From the NCBI GenBank assembly GCA_018376135.1, contig JAHABX010000012.1:1-64000 (forward strand): a stretch of DNA of 64,000 nucleotides, given 5' to 3'. The position numbers and the translations under genes were made by a program. This document shows, one piece after another, positions 25,126-34,497 of the stretch; the first letter of the stretch is position 1, and every line of letters begins with the position of its first letter. Below the pieces are notes generated by a model. The model was not told the DNA's origin. It did no database searches and worked only from the letters and a program-made list of their open reading frames with translations. This stretch comes from Clostridiales bacterium. Lineage in GTDB: Bacteria; Bacillota; Clostridia; Lachnospirales; Lachnospiraceae.

Positions 25126-28100
25126 TTACTTATTCACTTTTCCTACAAACCACCTGCTTTTTAAAAACTTGATCGCACCTGCAGATAATATAAACAGGAA
25201 TATCATTAATTCCGTATTTGCGGAATCTCCTGTTTCAGGAACAGCCTCCAGTCTGGATGCTCCATGAACACCCGCTGTTTCACTTGATCCCATCGATTCA
25301 TCGGAATTTCCTGAACTGTCAGAATCTCCTGAGTCATCAGCATCACCCGATCCTTCAGAAGGCTTGGATTCATCCGGATCCTTGGATTCATCGGGATTCT
25401 CTGGCTCCTTGGAATCTTCTGCGCCTTTCTCTTCTACAGTCACTACAATTGTTTTGTATGCTGCCGCCCCCTGACTGTCTGTCACTTTATAGGTAACCTT
25501 ATAGTTTCCTGCTTTGGTTGTATCAACTGTATTTTCAACAATCTCTACCTTTTCCGTCAGCTCCCCATCCTCTATATCACTTGCCGTTACTCCTTTCAGT
25601 GGTTCTAACACGTCTCCAACTTGAATAACTCTATCCAGCGCACTAATTTCAGGAATTCCATTGAGCAGTTCCATTTGTTCTTTTACAATCACTGCAACCG
25701 TCTTATATCCCATTGCCCCCTGACTATCCGTCACTTTATAGGTAATCTTATAGCTTCCTGCTTTGGTTGTATTGACTGTATTTTCGACAATCTCTATTTT
25801 TTCCGTCAGATCTCCATCCTCTTTATCACTTGCCGCAACCCCCTTCAGAGCGTCAAACACATCTCCAACTTTTATTATTTGATCCTCCGCATGAATTATA
25901 GGAATTCTATTGATTACAGATGGCACAACTTCATAGACAAGCTTTAAAGTCACATTCAGAATCAACTCATTACCATTTTTGTCTTTTCCGCAATTATAAG
26001 AATATGTAACCGGTTTTTCTTCCGTATATCCGCTTACCATTGAACCATCCAACCGTCCTCCGATAATATCACTCATCTTCATAGTATCAATATACGGAAA
26101 GTACTTTTTCAGATTAAAAGAATTCTCAGGCACTGTCAATTCAATTACAGAATCTGTCTTGTTAACCGTACTCAGCTTACTTTCCGAACCCACATTCATT
26201 CCGTATAATGGGGTATTCTGGCAGTCAATCTTCAGTAATTCTTTGTTATTTGCTGCATCAATATAGGTAATTTTCGTATTGTCAACATCAAGTATCTCAA
26301 GCGCACAGTTCCGACTGATATCCAATTCGCTAATATCAGTATTGTTTACATATAAACTTTCAAGTGCAGTATTATTTTTCACATCCAGATCTGTAATACC
26401 TGTTTCATAACAAGACAGCAGCTTCAAAGCCTGATTGGCGCTCACATCTAACTCTTTCATATCTGTATCGTAACACCATAATTTTTCTAACAATACATTT
26501 TGAGTAAGATCCAGGATCGTGATACCCGTAGTATAGCACTTCAATTCCTTTAATGCCGGATTCTTGCTGACATCCAATGCCTTGATATCCGTTTCATTAC
26601 AATTCAGATATGCAAGCTTGGTATTCCCAGTCACATCCAAAGCCGTAATATCTGTACCGAAACATTTAAGTATTGTTAATTCCGTAAAATATTCAAGTCC
26701 GGTTAAATCCTTTACCCCTTTGTAGAATATTCCAAGATCTATCTCCGTTGCTCCCTGAATCTCTCCCTTTGACAAATATCCATTTTTATTTTTATCAAAA
26801 TTCTCTCCTACATATTTTCTGAACACCTCATCGGGGAAGTTTTCTTCACTAATCTCTATTCCCTGTTCCTCCTCCTGAACAGTCAGCTTTAATTCAACCA
26901 CCAACGTAATACTTTTATCAGCAGCAGTTGTTCCGCAATTGTAGTGATAAACCACTGGTTTCTCATCTGAATAGCCATTAACAATGCCGTTCTTCAATTC
27001 TCCGCCGCTGACCAGCGTAACTTTTGAAATATCCAACTTCGGAAAATGCTCCTTTAAAGCAAATCCCTCATCAGATACTGTCAGCTCCAGCGATGTCTTT
27101 GTTTTCACGACAGTTTCCAGGCTGTCACTGTCTCCTATATCCAGCCTGTATAACGGCGAAGAACTGCAGCCAAGTGATTTCAGATTTTTATTTTTGCTCA
27201 CATCCAGACAGGAAATTCTGGTTCTGTTACAGTAAAGTTTTTTCAATTTTTCATTATTACTAACATTAAGTTCAGAGATATCCGTATCCGAACAACTAAT
27301 CTGTATAAGCTTTGGATTCTTCGTTACATCTAACTCCGTAATCTTTGTTTCATAACAAAATAATTCCTCAAGTTCTGGATTATTAGCAAGATCAAGTACA
27401 GTAAGATCCATTTCACTGCATTTAAGCACTTTCAATGCCGGATTCTTACTTACATCTAATGTCGTGAGCGCCGATTCACTACAGTACAGCTCCTCCAGCT
27501 TCTTATTTGCACTTATATCAAGTTCTGTAACCTTACTTTTCTGCAAGTTCAGGCTTTTCAGCGCTGTAAAATGCTCTATTCCTTTTAAATTGCTGACAGG
27601 ATCAATTACACCCATCACATTGACGCTTTCTATTTTTTCAATCTCACTATCTGATAATACAGTATCCTTATTTTCATCAAATTTGTTCAATACATAGTTT
27701 CTGAACACCGCGTCCGGAAAATTTGTCTCATTAATGGCAATTCCCTCTTCTGCAGGTAATATCAAATTCAAAGAAACCGTTAAAGTAATATCCTCACCAT
27801 TCTTGTCCTTACCACAACGATAGCTATATACTACCGGAGTTCCCGCTGTGTAGCCACTTACTGTTGTCCCTTCCAGCTCTCCTCCACTTACCAAGTTTAC
27901 CCGATCAATCTCCAGTGAAGGGATTTTTTCCTTTAAATCAAAAACATTTGCCGGAACCTCCAGATCAATCTGAATTGGCTCCATATATACAGCCGAAAGA
28001 GCCGAGCTCTCTCCTATCTTCAATATATGTAACGGTGCTCCTTCACAGTTGAGGAAAGACAAGCTGCTATTCTCACTCAAATCCAGCTCTGTAATTTTTG

Positions 28101-29031
28101 TATCTTGACACCACAATTTTTTCAAGTTCATATTGCCAGTAAGCTCCAGCGCAGCGATTTCTGTATCATTGCAGTTCAGCTCCTCTAATCCCGGATTCTT
28201 ACTGACATCCAGAACACTGATACCGGTAGTATTACAATTCAGATATTTAAGCTTGCTATTTTCATTCACATTTAAAGCAGTGACACCTGTTTTATAAACA
28301 TTAAGAGTTTCTAATTCAGTAAAATATCCCAGCCCTTTAGTCAAATCTTTCACGCCAATATATGCAGGAAAATCTTCTTTATAAAGATTTATTTGTTTTA
28401 CTGCCTCAATTTCTTTCTTTGACAAGGAAACGTCTTTGTTCGTATCAATTTTGTTCAATACATAGTTTCTGAACACCTCGTCCGGAAAATTTGTCGCATC
28501 AATCTGGATCTCGTCCTCTGCCGATACAGCTGCTGCCTTCTCTGGTGCCTTCATCACACTATACACTGCAACTGTTTCTGTTTCCACAAGCTCCACTGCT
28601 TCTTCCTTCTCCGGCGCCACTGGCTCTGTCGCTTTCTCTTCCTTCTCCGGTTCCACCGGCTCTTCCACTTCTTCTTCCTTCTCCGGTTCCACCGGCTCTT
28701 CCACTTCTTCTTTCTTCGCAGATTCCACCGGTTCTTCCACTTCTTCTTCCTTCTCCGGTTCCACCGGCTCTGCCACTTCTTCTTCCTTCTCCGGTTCCAC
28801 CGGCTCTTCCACTTCTTCTTTCTTCGCAGATTCCACCGGTTCTTCCGCTTCTTCTTCCTTCTCCGGTTCCACCGGCTCTGCCGCTTCCTCTTCCTTTTCT
28901 GATTCTACCATTTCAATCTCGGCTGCCGCACTCTCCTGCGCCTGTACGGTCATCATCGGTCCAGCCGCCTCAAACGCACATACGGCAATTACCATTCCAG
29001 CCGCAATTTTTCGTTTTATTTTTCTGATCAT
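25126..29031 (-). CDS. Sortase-anchored leucine-rich-repeat surface protein
   Basis: A 1301-residue cell-wall protein. Signal peptide: residues 1-32. An E/K/P repeat stalk spans residues 45-150. Three homologous modules of about 270-300 residues start near 175, 428 and 725. Each opens with an EF-hand-like unit (FPDEVFRNYV...DTNKDVSLSKKEIE), continues with short leucine-rich repeats (LDVSKNP.LKELKC, about 21 residues each) and ends with a beta domain (LVSGGEL...GYT...PVVY.YNCG). Two Ig-like DUF5011-type domains follow (residues 1040-1195, AASDKEDGDLTEKIEIVENTV and its copy), then an acidic Ser/Asp linker. The C-terminal anchor is VPETG at 1264-1268, a hydrophobic segment and a KSRWFVGKVNK tail. 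The ligand is unknown; adhesion is inferred. Confidence 0.88.
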   Translation of the reverse strand: MIRKIKRKIAAGMVIAVCAFEAAGPMMTVQAQESAAAEIEMVESEKEEEAAEPVEPEKEEEAEEPVESAKKEEVEEPVEPEKEEEVAEPVEPEKEEEVEEPVESAKKEEVEEPVEPEKEEEVEEPVEPEKEEKATEPVAPEKEEAVELVETETVAVYSVMKAPEKAAAVSAEDEIQIDATNFPDEVFRNYVLNKIDTNKDVSLSKKEIEAVKQINLYKEDFPAYIGVKDLTKGLGYFTELETLNVYKTGVTALNVNENSKLKYLNCNTTGISVLDVSKNPGLEELNCNDTEIAALELTGNMNLKKLWCQDTKITELDLSENSSLSFLNCEGAPLHILKIGESSALSAVYMEPIQIDLEVPANVFDLKEKIPSLEIDRVNLVSGGELEGTTVSGYTAGTPVVYSYRCGKDKNGEDITLTVSLNLILPAEEGIAINETNFPDAVFRNYVLNKFDENKDTVLSDSEIEKIESVNVMGVIDPVSNLKGIEHFTALKSLNLQKSKVTELDISANKKLEELYCSESALTTLDVSKNPALKVLKCSEMDLTVLDLANNPELEELFCYETKITELDVTKNPKLIQISCSDTDISELNVSNNEKLKKLYCNRTRISCLDVSKNKNLKSLGCSSSPLYRLDIGDSDSLETVVKTKTSLELTVSDEGFALKEHFPKLDISKVTLVSGGELKNGIVNGYSDEKPVVYHYNCGTTAADKSITLVVELKLTVQEEEQGIEISEENFPDEVFRKYVGENFDKNKNGYLSKGEIQGATEIDLGIFYKGVKDLTGLEYFTELTILKCFGTDITALDVTGNTKLAYLNCNETDIKALDVSKNPALKELKCYTTGITILDLTQNVLLEKLWCYDTDMKELDVSANQALKLLSCYETGITDLDVKNNTALESLYVNNTDISELDISRNCALEILDVDNTKITYIDAANNKELLKIDCQNTPLYGMNVGSESKLSTVNKTDSVIELTVPENSFNLKKYFPYIDTMKMSDIIGGRLDGSMVSGYTEEKPVTYSYNCGKDKNGNELILNVTLKLVYEVVPSVINRIPIIHAEDQIIKVGDVFDALKGVAASDKEDGDLTEKIEIVENTVNTTKAGSYKITYKVTDSQGAMGYKTVAVIVKEQMELLNGIPEISALDRVIQVGDVLEPLKGVTASDIEDGELTEKVEIVENTVDTTKAGNYKVTYKVTDSQGAAAYKTIVVTVEEKGAEDSKEPENPDESKDPDESKPSEGSGDADDSGDSDSSGNSDESMGSSETAGVHGASRLEAVPETGDSANTELMIFLFILSAGAIKFLKSRWFVGKVNK
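28597..28899 (-). repeat. 36-base in-frame repeat array (EPVEPEKEEEVE stalk)
   Basis: Within the surface protein gene, about eight 12-codon units alternate between EPVEPEKEEEVE and EPVESAKKEEVE. Near-identical DNA copies make length variation by slippage or recombination likely. It encodes a stiff, highly charged spacer. It is not a CRISPR array: there are no unique spacers and the reading frame is kept. Confidence 0.85.
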
Positions 29032-29150
29032 TTCACAATGGTCCCCCTTTATTTTTTAGTATAATTTTATTAAGTTTTTACTGTTTTTTCAATCATATTT
29101 TACTAAAATTTTTATTTTTTTTATTTTTTGTAAAAAATAGACAAAAAAAA

Positions 29151-29173
29151 GACTTAAATACATCATTTAAGTC
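29151..29173 (-). terminator. Intrinsic terminator overlapping the LacI-type gene stop
   Basis: GACTTAAAT/ATTTAAGTC with loop GATGT, followed by eight T on the minus strand. The stop codon at 29163-29165 lies inside the hairpin. The upstream stretch to the surface protein start (29032-29150) is almost pure A/T. Confidence 0.85.
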
Positions 29174-30185
29174 TTCTTACGCTTTCTCTTTTTATTAAAG
29201 TTGACGAAATCAAGATCTTTACCGGAACACTTCCGGCACCTTTAAGCTGTTTTCCCATTAACTCTACCGCTGCTTTTGCCATATCATGTAAATGAATGCT
29301 AATGCTGGTCAATTGAGGCTGCAGCAAAGTTGCAAGGGATGTATCATTATAGCTCAATACACTGTAATCATCCGGCACCTGATACCCCTGTGCCTTCAAT
29401 GCCCGGATAATTCCAATGGCAGTTGCCTCATTAAAAGCAAAAAATGCTGTGACCCGATCTGTTGTTTCTTTCAGGTACTTCTCCACCCGCTCCGATACAT
29501 CATTGGAGCGCCAGACCGTATCAAGAAAAACCCCTTTCAGATCTGTTCTGTATGACTGTATATACTCTTCAAAAAACTTCCTTCTCTTCTCCGGAGCCTC
29601 ACGTCCCATAGAGTCTGTCGAAAATTCCGGACCAACAAATGCAATTTTCTCATGTCCCATCTCCGCCAGATACTCAATTCCCTGACTGACTCCAAGACTA
29701 AAATTAGGTGTCACTGCTGAATATATCTGCTCAAACGGAGAAGAATCCACAAAAACAATTTTATCTGTCCACTGTCTCATAGCTTCAATCTGCTCTTCCA
29801 GGAACTGACCAATAGCCAGAATTCCATCCAGTTCTGTCTGAACAATGCTCCGATAGCAGCCTTGGTCTTCGTCATACTGAAGAGCGATTGTCTCCAACCC
29901 ACTTTCAAAGCAACAGCTTTCCACATTTCTCTTCAGGTATAAATAATAAGGATCCTCTAACTGATTATGAATATCCATCATCTCCACGATCCCAATCTTC
30001 GGAGGTGCTGCTTTTGCTTTTTTACTCTGCCCTTTTTTTCCTGTATAATCCAGTTTCCCCGCAGCTTCCAAAATTATCTTCCGCGTATTTTCCGTAACGC
30101 TAAGCGACTTGTCTTCATTCAGAACTCGGGATATGGTTGCGATAGAATACCCTGTAAGCTGCGATAAATCTTTCAGTGTCCCCAT
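29163..30185 (-). CDS. LacI/GalR-family transcription regulator
   Basis: A 340-residue repressor. The N-terminal HTH is MGTLKDLSQLTGYSIATISRVLNED, and the hinge includes KIILEAAGKLDYTGKK. A periplasmic-binding-like effector domain follows (IGIVEMMDIHNQ, DGILAIGQF, KIAFVGPEF, AFFAFNEATAIGIIRALKAQGYQVPDDYSVLSYNDTSLATLLQPQLTSI in separate blocks). It resembles the EbgR/GalR branch, whose effectors are sugars. No sugar genes are adjacent. It precedes the surface protein gene but has its own terminator, so its targets are unclear. Confidence 0.88.
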   Translation of the reverse strand: MGTLKDLSQLTGYSIATISRVLNEDKSLSVTENTRKIILEAAGKLDYTGKKGQSKKAKAAPPKIGIVEMMDIHNQLEDPYYLYLKRNVESCCFESGLETIALQYDEDQGCYRSIVQTELDGILAIGQFLEEQIEAMRQWTDKIVFVDSSPFEQIYSAVTPNFSLGVSQGIEYLAEMGHEKIAFVGPEFSTDSMGREAPEKRRKFFEEYIQSYRTDLKGVFLDTVWRSNDVSERVEKYLKETTDRVTAFFAFNEATAIGIIRALKAQGYQVPDDYSVLSYNDTSLATLLQPQLTSISIHLHDMAKAAVELMGKQLKGAGSVPVKILISSTLIKRESVRRLK

Positions 30186-30408
30186 TTTTTATATTTTTCC
30201 TTTACTTTTTTACCTATTTTACCTGTGAAAATCATATCATCATTCAAATTGCAACGCAAGAAAATTCTTCAGGCATGAATACAGGGGCGTTTATATCACA
30301 GATTAATCCTGTTCTTAAATATAAATGATGGATTATTACACTTGATTGTGTTATACTGTTTCCCATAAGGCTTTCAAGCACTGATTAATCTTACCACAGG
30401 GAAAGAAT

Positions 30409-31872
30409 ATGATGAAAACAGGATTTGATAATGAAAAATATTTAAAAATGCAGTCGGAACATATCATGGAACGCATCAGCCAGTTCGATAATAAGCTTTA
30501 TCTGGAATTTGGCGGCAAGCTTGTGGATGACTTCCATGCAACCCGTGTACTTCCGGGCTTCGCGGCTGACAGTAAACTCCAGATGCTGATGCAGCTTGCT
30601 CCCCAGGCAGAGATCGTTATGGTCGTCAGCGCATCCGATATCGAGAAAAACAAGATCCGCGGAGACCTTGGCATTACCTATGACAAGGATGTGATCCGCC
30701 TGATCGATGAATTCCGTTCCAGAGGACTCTATGTAGGGAGCGTGGTCCTGACCAAATTCACAGGTCAGCAGAGCGCTATTCTCTATCAGAAGCGGCTGGA
30801 AAATATGGGCATTAAGGTATACCGGCACTATCTGATCGCCGGATATCCCACCAACCTCCCTCTCATTGTCAGCGAGGAGGGCTACGGAAAAAATGATTAC
30901 ATCGAAACGACCAGGCCACTGGTCATCGTCACAGCGCCCGGACCGGGCAGCGGCAAGATGGGCACCTGCCTGTCTCAGCTCTATCATGAACATAAGCGCG
31001 GAATCCGCGCGGGCTATGCAAAGTTCGAGACGTTCCCAATCTGGAACCTGCCTCTGAAGCACCCGGTGAATCTGGCATACGAAGCTGCAACCGCAGACCT
31101 GAACGATATCAACATGATCGACCCCTTCCATCTGGAGGCTTATGGAAAAACCGCTGTAAACTACAACCGTGACGTGGAGATCTTCCCCGTCCTGAATGCC
31201 ATCTTTGAGAGGATCTACGGGAAGAGCCCCTACAAGTCTCCTACAGATATGGGCGTAAATATGGTTGGAAACTGCATCTTTGACGATGAGGCATGCAGAG
31301 ACGCTTCCCGGCAGGAGATCATCCGCCGCTACTATCAGGCAATTGCCGGAGTCGCAGACGGCACACGTACAGAAGAGGAAGCCTTTAAGATCGAACTGCT
31401 GATGAACCAGCTGCAGCTCACGGTCCATGACCGCCGCATCGTTCTTCCGGCACTGGAGCGGGAAGAGAAGACCGGTGCTCCCGCAGTTGCCCTTGAGCTT
31501 CCTGACGGCAGGATCGTGACCGGCAAGACCGGAGATCTGCTTGGTCCCAGTGCAGCCGTACTGCTCAATGCGCTGAAGGAGCTGGCAGGCATCCCCCATG
31601 AGAAGCACATTATTTCTCCGGATGCCATTGAACCGATCCAGACCCTGAAGACACAATATCTGGGAAGCAGGAATCCCCGTCTTCACACAGACGAGGTACT
31701 GATCGCCCTGTCTTCCACCGCATCGGCAAACGAAGCTGCCGCCCTTGCCATGAAACAGCTTCCCAAGCTGCAGGGCTGTCAGGTACATTCCAGCGTCATG
31801 CTTCCTGCTGTGGACAAGAAAATCTTCCAGAAGCTGGACTGCGAAGTCACCTGTGAACCCAAATATGAATAA
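30409..31872 (+). CDS. DUF1846 family protein
   Basis: A 487-residue cytosolic protein with full-length similarity to the DUF1846 family (KTGFDNEKYLKMQSEHI, YLEFGGKLVDDFHATRVLPGF, VTAPGPGSGKMGTCLSQLYHE, KFETFPIWNLPLKHPVNLAYEAA in separate blocks). The glycine-rich GPGSGKMGT resembles a nucleotide-binding loop. No biochemical function is established to my knowledge. The start is one of two consecutive ATG codons after AGGGAAAG. It is a single-gene unit with a strong terminator. Confidence 0.85.
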   Translation: MMKTGFDNEKYLKMQSEHIMERISQFDNKLYLEFGGKLVDDFHATRVLPGFAADSKLQMLMQLAPQAEIVMVVSASDIEKNKIRGDLGITYDKDVIRLIDEFRSRGLYVGSVVLTKFTGQQSAILYQKRLENMGIKVYRHYLIAGYPTNLPLIVSEEGYGKNDYIETTRPLVIVTAPGPGSGKMGTCLSQLYHEHKRGIRAGYAKFETFPIWNLPLKHPVNLAYEAATADLNDINMIDPFHLEAYGKTAVNYNRDVEIFPVLNAIFERIYGKSPYKSPTDMGVNMVGNCIFDDEACRDASRQEIIRRYYQAIAGVADGTRTEEEAFKIELLMNQLQLTVHDRRIVLPALEREEKTGAPAVALELPDGRIVTGKTGDLLGPSAAVLLNALKELAGIPHEKHIISPDAIEPIQTLKTQYLGSRNPRLHTDEVLIALSSTASANEAAALAMKQLPKLQGCQVHSSVMLPAVDKKIFQKLDCEVTCEPKYE

Positions 31873-31896
31873 CCGCGTGCGTCAGGCACATCACAT

Positions 31897-31941
31897 AAAA
31901 GCAGGGCTGCTGCATCCGAAAGATGCAGCAGCCCTGCTTTT
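31897..31941. terminator. Bidirectional intrinsic terminator
   Basis: A perfect 20-base inverted repeat (AAAAGCAGGGCTGCTGCATC and complement) with loop CGAAA between the convergent DUF1846 and nicotinate phosphoribosyltransferase genes. Confidence 0.92.
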
Positions 31942-31943
31942 AT

Positions 31944-33395
31944 TTATCCGTGTATTTTATTCAAAAGGTCCGTCTTCATCTTATACAGACGATCCGACAG
32001 ATCCACATACACCTCATGAGGATTCACAAGTCTCCTTGTCTCATCCCAAAGGGTATTCTGCTCCTCCATACAGAACCGGCGGATCTCCATGACAGACGGG
32101 GAAGTGTAGACACATTCACCCTTGTCAAAAACCTGCACCATCAGTTCCTTCATCTCGTAGGTTCCGCCCTTGAGCCGTGTCTTCTTCCAGGTCTCGATCG
32201 GATCAAAGATCACCAGATCCTGCTCCGGATCAAACACATCGTCTACCAGACAGATCAGGTCTGCCTTCAGCTTGCCGTTCTCCTTCTCATAAATACGATA
32301 TACCGTCTTATTGCCGGGATTCGTGATCTTCTCCGAATTCTCGGAGAGCTTGATCTTCGGAATAAATTCCCCGTCTCCCTGCTTGATCGCAGCCAGCTTA
32401 TACACACCGCCGAATGCCGGACAGTCTCTGGAAGTGATCAGATTCGTTCCAACGCCCCAGGAGTTGATCTTCGCACCCTGAGTCTTCAGGCTGTCGATCA
32501 GGTATTCATCCAGGTCACTGGATGCTGCAATGGATGCCTCCGGGAAGCCCGCCGCATCCAGCATCTTCCTTGCCTCCTTGGACAGATATGCCAGATCTCC
32601 GCTGTCCAGACGGATTCCGTACCGTCCCTTCAGCTTGTTCTCTTTTCTCATTTCCTCGAAAACGCGGATTGCATTGGGAACACCGGATTTCAAGGTATCA
32701 TAGGTATCCACAAGCAGTGTACATGCTTCCGGGTACATCTCCGAATAAGTCTTAAACGCTGTATACTCATCCGGGAAGCTCATGATCCAGCTGTGAGCAT
32801 GTGTTCCGAGCACCGGAACGTCAAACAGCTTTCCGGTCAGCACATTGGAGGTTCCGATACATCCTCCGATCATGGCAGCACGCGCACCATAGGTTCCCGC
32901 ATCCGGTCCCTGGGCACGGCGAAGCCCGAATTCCATAATGCCGTCACCTCTTGCCGCATTCACCACACGGGCAGCCTTCGTTGCGATCAGACTCTGATGG
33001 TTGATGATGTTCAGGATCGCAGTCTCAACCAGCTGCGCCTCCATGATGGGTGCGATCACTTTCACCAATGGCTCTCTTGGAAATACCACGGTTCCCTCGG
33101 GAATCGCATAGATATCTCCGCTGAACCGGAAGTTGCTCAGATACTCCAGAAAGTCCTCCTCGAAGATGCCGAGGCTTCTCAGGTAATCCACATCCTCCCT
33201 GGAAAAATGCAGATTCCTGATATAATCAATGACCTGGTCCAGTCCTGCTGCAATGGCATAGCCATTCCCGCACGGATTGCTGCGGTAAAACGCATCAAAG
33301 ATAACTGTTTCCTGTACCGGATTCTTAAAATATCCCTGCATCATGGTCAATTCATACAGGTCCGTCAGAAGCGTCAGATTCTGTGTTGTACTCAT
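31944..33395 (-). CDS. pncB: Nicotinate phosphoribosyltransferase
   Basis: Forms nicotinate mononucleotide from nicotinate and PRPP in NAD salvage. The 483-residue protein starts MSTTQNLTLLTDLYELTMMQGYF; key blocks are FDAFYRSNPCGNGYAIAAGL, EFGLRRAQGPDAG, GTHAHSWIMSF (the catalytic histidine region), RLDSGDLAYLS and SWGVGTNLITS. The C-terminal part (YEMKELMVQVFDKGECVY, LWDETRRLVNPHEVYVDLS) is typical of the Gram-positive form. It lies 29 bases after the parvulin lipoprotein gene. Confidence 0.95.
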   Translation of the reverse strand: MSTTQNLTLLTDLYELTMMQGYFKNPVQETVIFDAFYRSNPCGNGYAIAAGLDQVIDYIRNLHFSREDVDYLRSLGIFEEDFLEYLSNFRFSGDIYAIPEGTVVFPREPLVKVIAPIMEAQLVETAILNIINHQSLIATKAARVVNAARGDGIMEFGLRRAQGPDAGTYGARAAMIGGCIGTSNVLTGKLFDVPVLGTHAHSWIMSFPDEYTAFKTYSEMYPEACTLLVDTYDTLKSGVPNAIRVFEEMRKENKLKGRYGIRLDSGDLAYLSKEARKMLDAAGFPEASIAASSDLDEYLIDSLKTQGAKINSWGVGTNLITSRDCPAFGGVYKLAAIKQGDGEFIPKIKLSENSEKITNPGNKTVYRIYEKENGKLKADLICLVDDVFDPEQDLVIFDPIETWKKTRLKGGTYEMKELMVQVFDKGECVYTSPSVMEIRRFCMEEQNTLWDETRRLVNPHEVYVDLSDRLYKMKTDLLNKIHG

Positions 33396-33424
33396 TGGAA
33401 ATTCCCTCCTGTTTTCCCTGCCGG

Positions 33425-34444
33425 CTATTCTGCTGCCGGCACCTGAAAGATCCTCTCAAAGGTAAGAGACTGGATCTGTTCGTCATTTGTCGTGATCTCG
33501 GAAGCTTCCCTGATCGGATCGATCCATGCAGCATAAGCCTCATTCTCTCTCTCTGCCAGAAGACTCTGCTTCTTCGTCTCCGTTGCTTCCTCGTCGTAGG
33601 TACTCTCCATATAGACAATATAGTAGCCGCTCTCTGCCTCGATCACCCCGGAGAACTCTCCGTCCGCCAGTGCATCCGCCGCATTGCGGACTGCCTCATT
33701 CAGCGTACTGTCATCCCTGCCGTAGGTCATGGAGGCGGCTGTCAGTTCCTCTGCCTCCGCTGCTGCATTCAGATCACCGCTCTCCTTCGCCGCTGCCAGG
33801 ATACGCTCCATCATGCTCATCTTCTCTGCGAGCTCGTCTTCGGTCAGCTCCGTCACATTGCCCTCTGCATCTGAGGTTCCTACTGTAGATGTCATCACAT
33901 AAGAAATCCTCTTCTGTGCAACCTCTTCCGGATCTACCTCTGTATCGATCGTTGCCGCCCGGTCATTGTATACTTTGGACTGTAATGCCATCAGCTCCAG
34001 TACATGGGTCACAGCAGCCTCATCCGCACTCATAACCTCCAGCGTCTTACTGTCATTGGATGCAATAAACGCCTTTGCAGCCTCTGAAGCCTTCATCTTT
34101 TCTTCCTCTGTCAGTGAGATTCCCAGCTCTTCTGCATGGGCGCTCACCAGATAATACTCCTGCAGGGTCTCCACAACCGTATCCCGGACAGTCTCACCAT
34201 AAGGCACTCCCAGTCCCATCAGATCCTGCTGCATGAAATCCTCACCAAAATACATGCCATAGACGTTCTGTAACTGTGTCTGCTGATAACGCAGATAAAA
34301 ATTCAGTTCCCCCATGGGTATGGAAACACCGTCCACATTCATTGCTTCTGCAGTGGCGTCCAGTGTATTGCTTCCGGAACATCCGGTAAGTGCTGTCATC
34401 ATCACGAACAGAAGGACAAGAAATCCTGCCATCCTCTTTTTCAT
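33425..34444 (-). CDS. Parvulin-type peptidyl-prolyl isomerase lipoprotein (PrsA/SurA-like)
   Basis: A 339-residue extracytoplasmic folding factor. The lipobox signal is MKKRMAGFLVLLFVMMTALTGC with the lipidated cysteine at residue 22. A SurA-N-type helical chaperone part follows (FYLRYQQTQLQNVYGMYFGEDF) and a degenerate parvulin domain at about residues 185-290 (ILAAAKESGDLNAAAEAEE, AVRNAADALADGEFSGVIEAESGYYIVYMES in blocks). It is a paralog of the next gene, 53 bases upstream, and part of the mfd unit. Confidence 0.85.
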   Translation of the reverse strand: MKKRMAGFLVLLFVMMTALTGCSGSNTLDATAEAMNVDGVSIPMGELNFYLRYQQTQLQNVYGMYFGEDFMQQDLMGLGVPYGETVRDTVVETLQEYYLVSAHAEELGISLTEEEKMKASEAAKAFIASNDSKTLEVMSADEAAVTHVLELMALQSKVYNDRAATIDTEVDPEEVAQKRISYVMTSTVGTSDAEGNVTELTEDELAEKMSMMERILAAAKESGDLNAAAEAEELTAASMTYGRDDSTLNEAVRNAADALADGEFSGVIEAESGYYIVYMESTYDEEATETKKQSLLAERENEAYAAWIDPIREASEITTNDEQIQSLTFERIFQVPAAE

Positions 34445-34497
34445 AGTCTGATCCTCCTAAGTTTATATAATGCTTCCATTATATGCTTTTTTTATTT

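Noticed and set aside
28597..28899. Regular repeats resembling a CRISPR array
   Set aside because: The 36-base units keep a reading frame, have no variable spacers, and no cas gene is near.
28491..29027. Pro/Leu-rich 178-residue frame opposite the surface protein stalk
   Set aside because: It is the complement of the E/K/P repeat codons; the minus strand has signal peptide and domain structure.
30442..31788. 448-residue open frame opposite the DUF1846 gene
   Set aside because: Antisense shadow of a conserved full-length gene, without ribosome site.
31923..33446. 507-residue open frame opposite the nicotinate phosphoribosyltransferase gene
   Set aside because: It is fully antisense to a well-supported gene and runs through the terminator hairpin; no family features.
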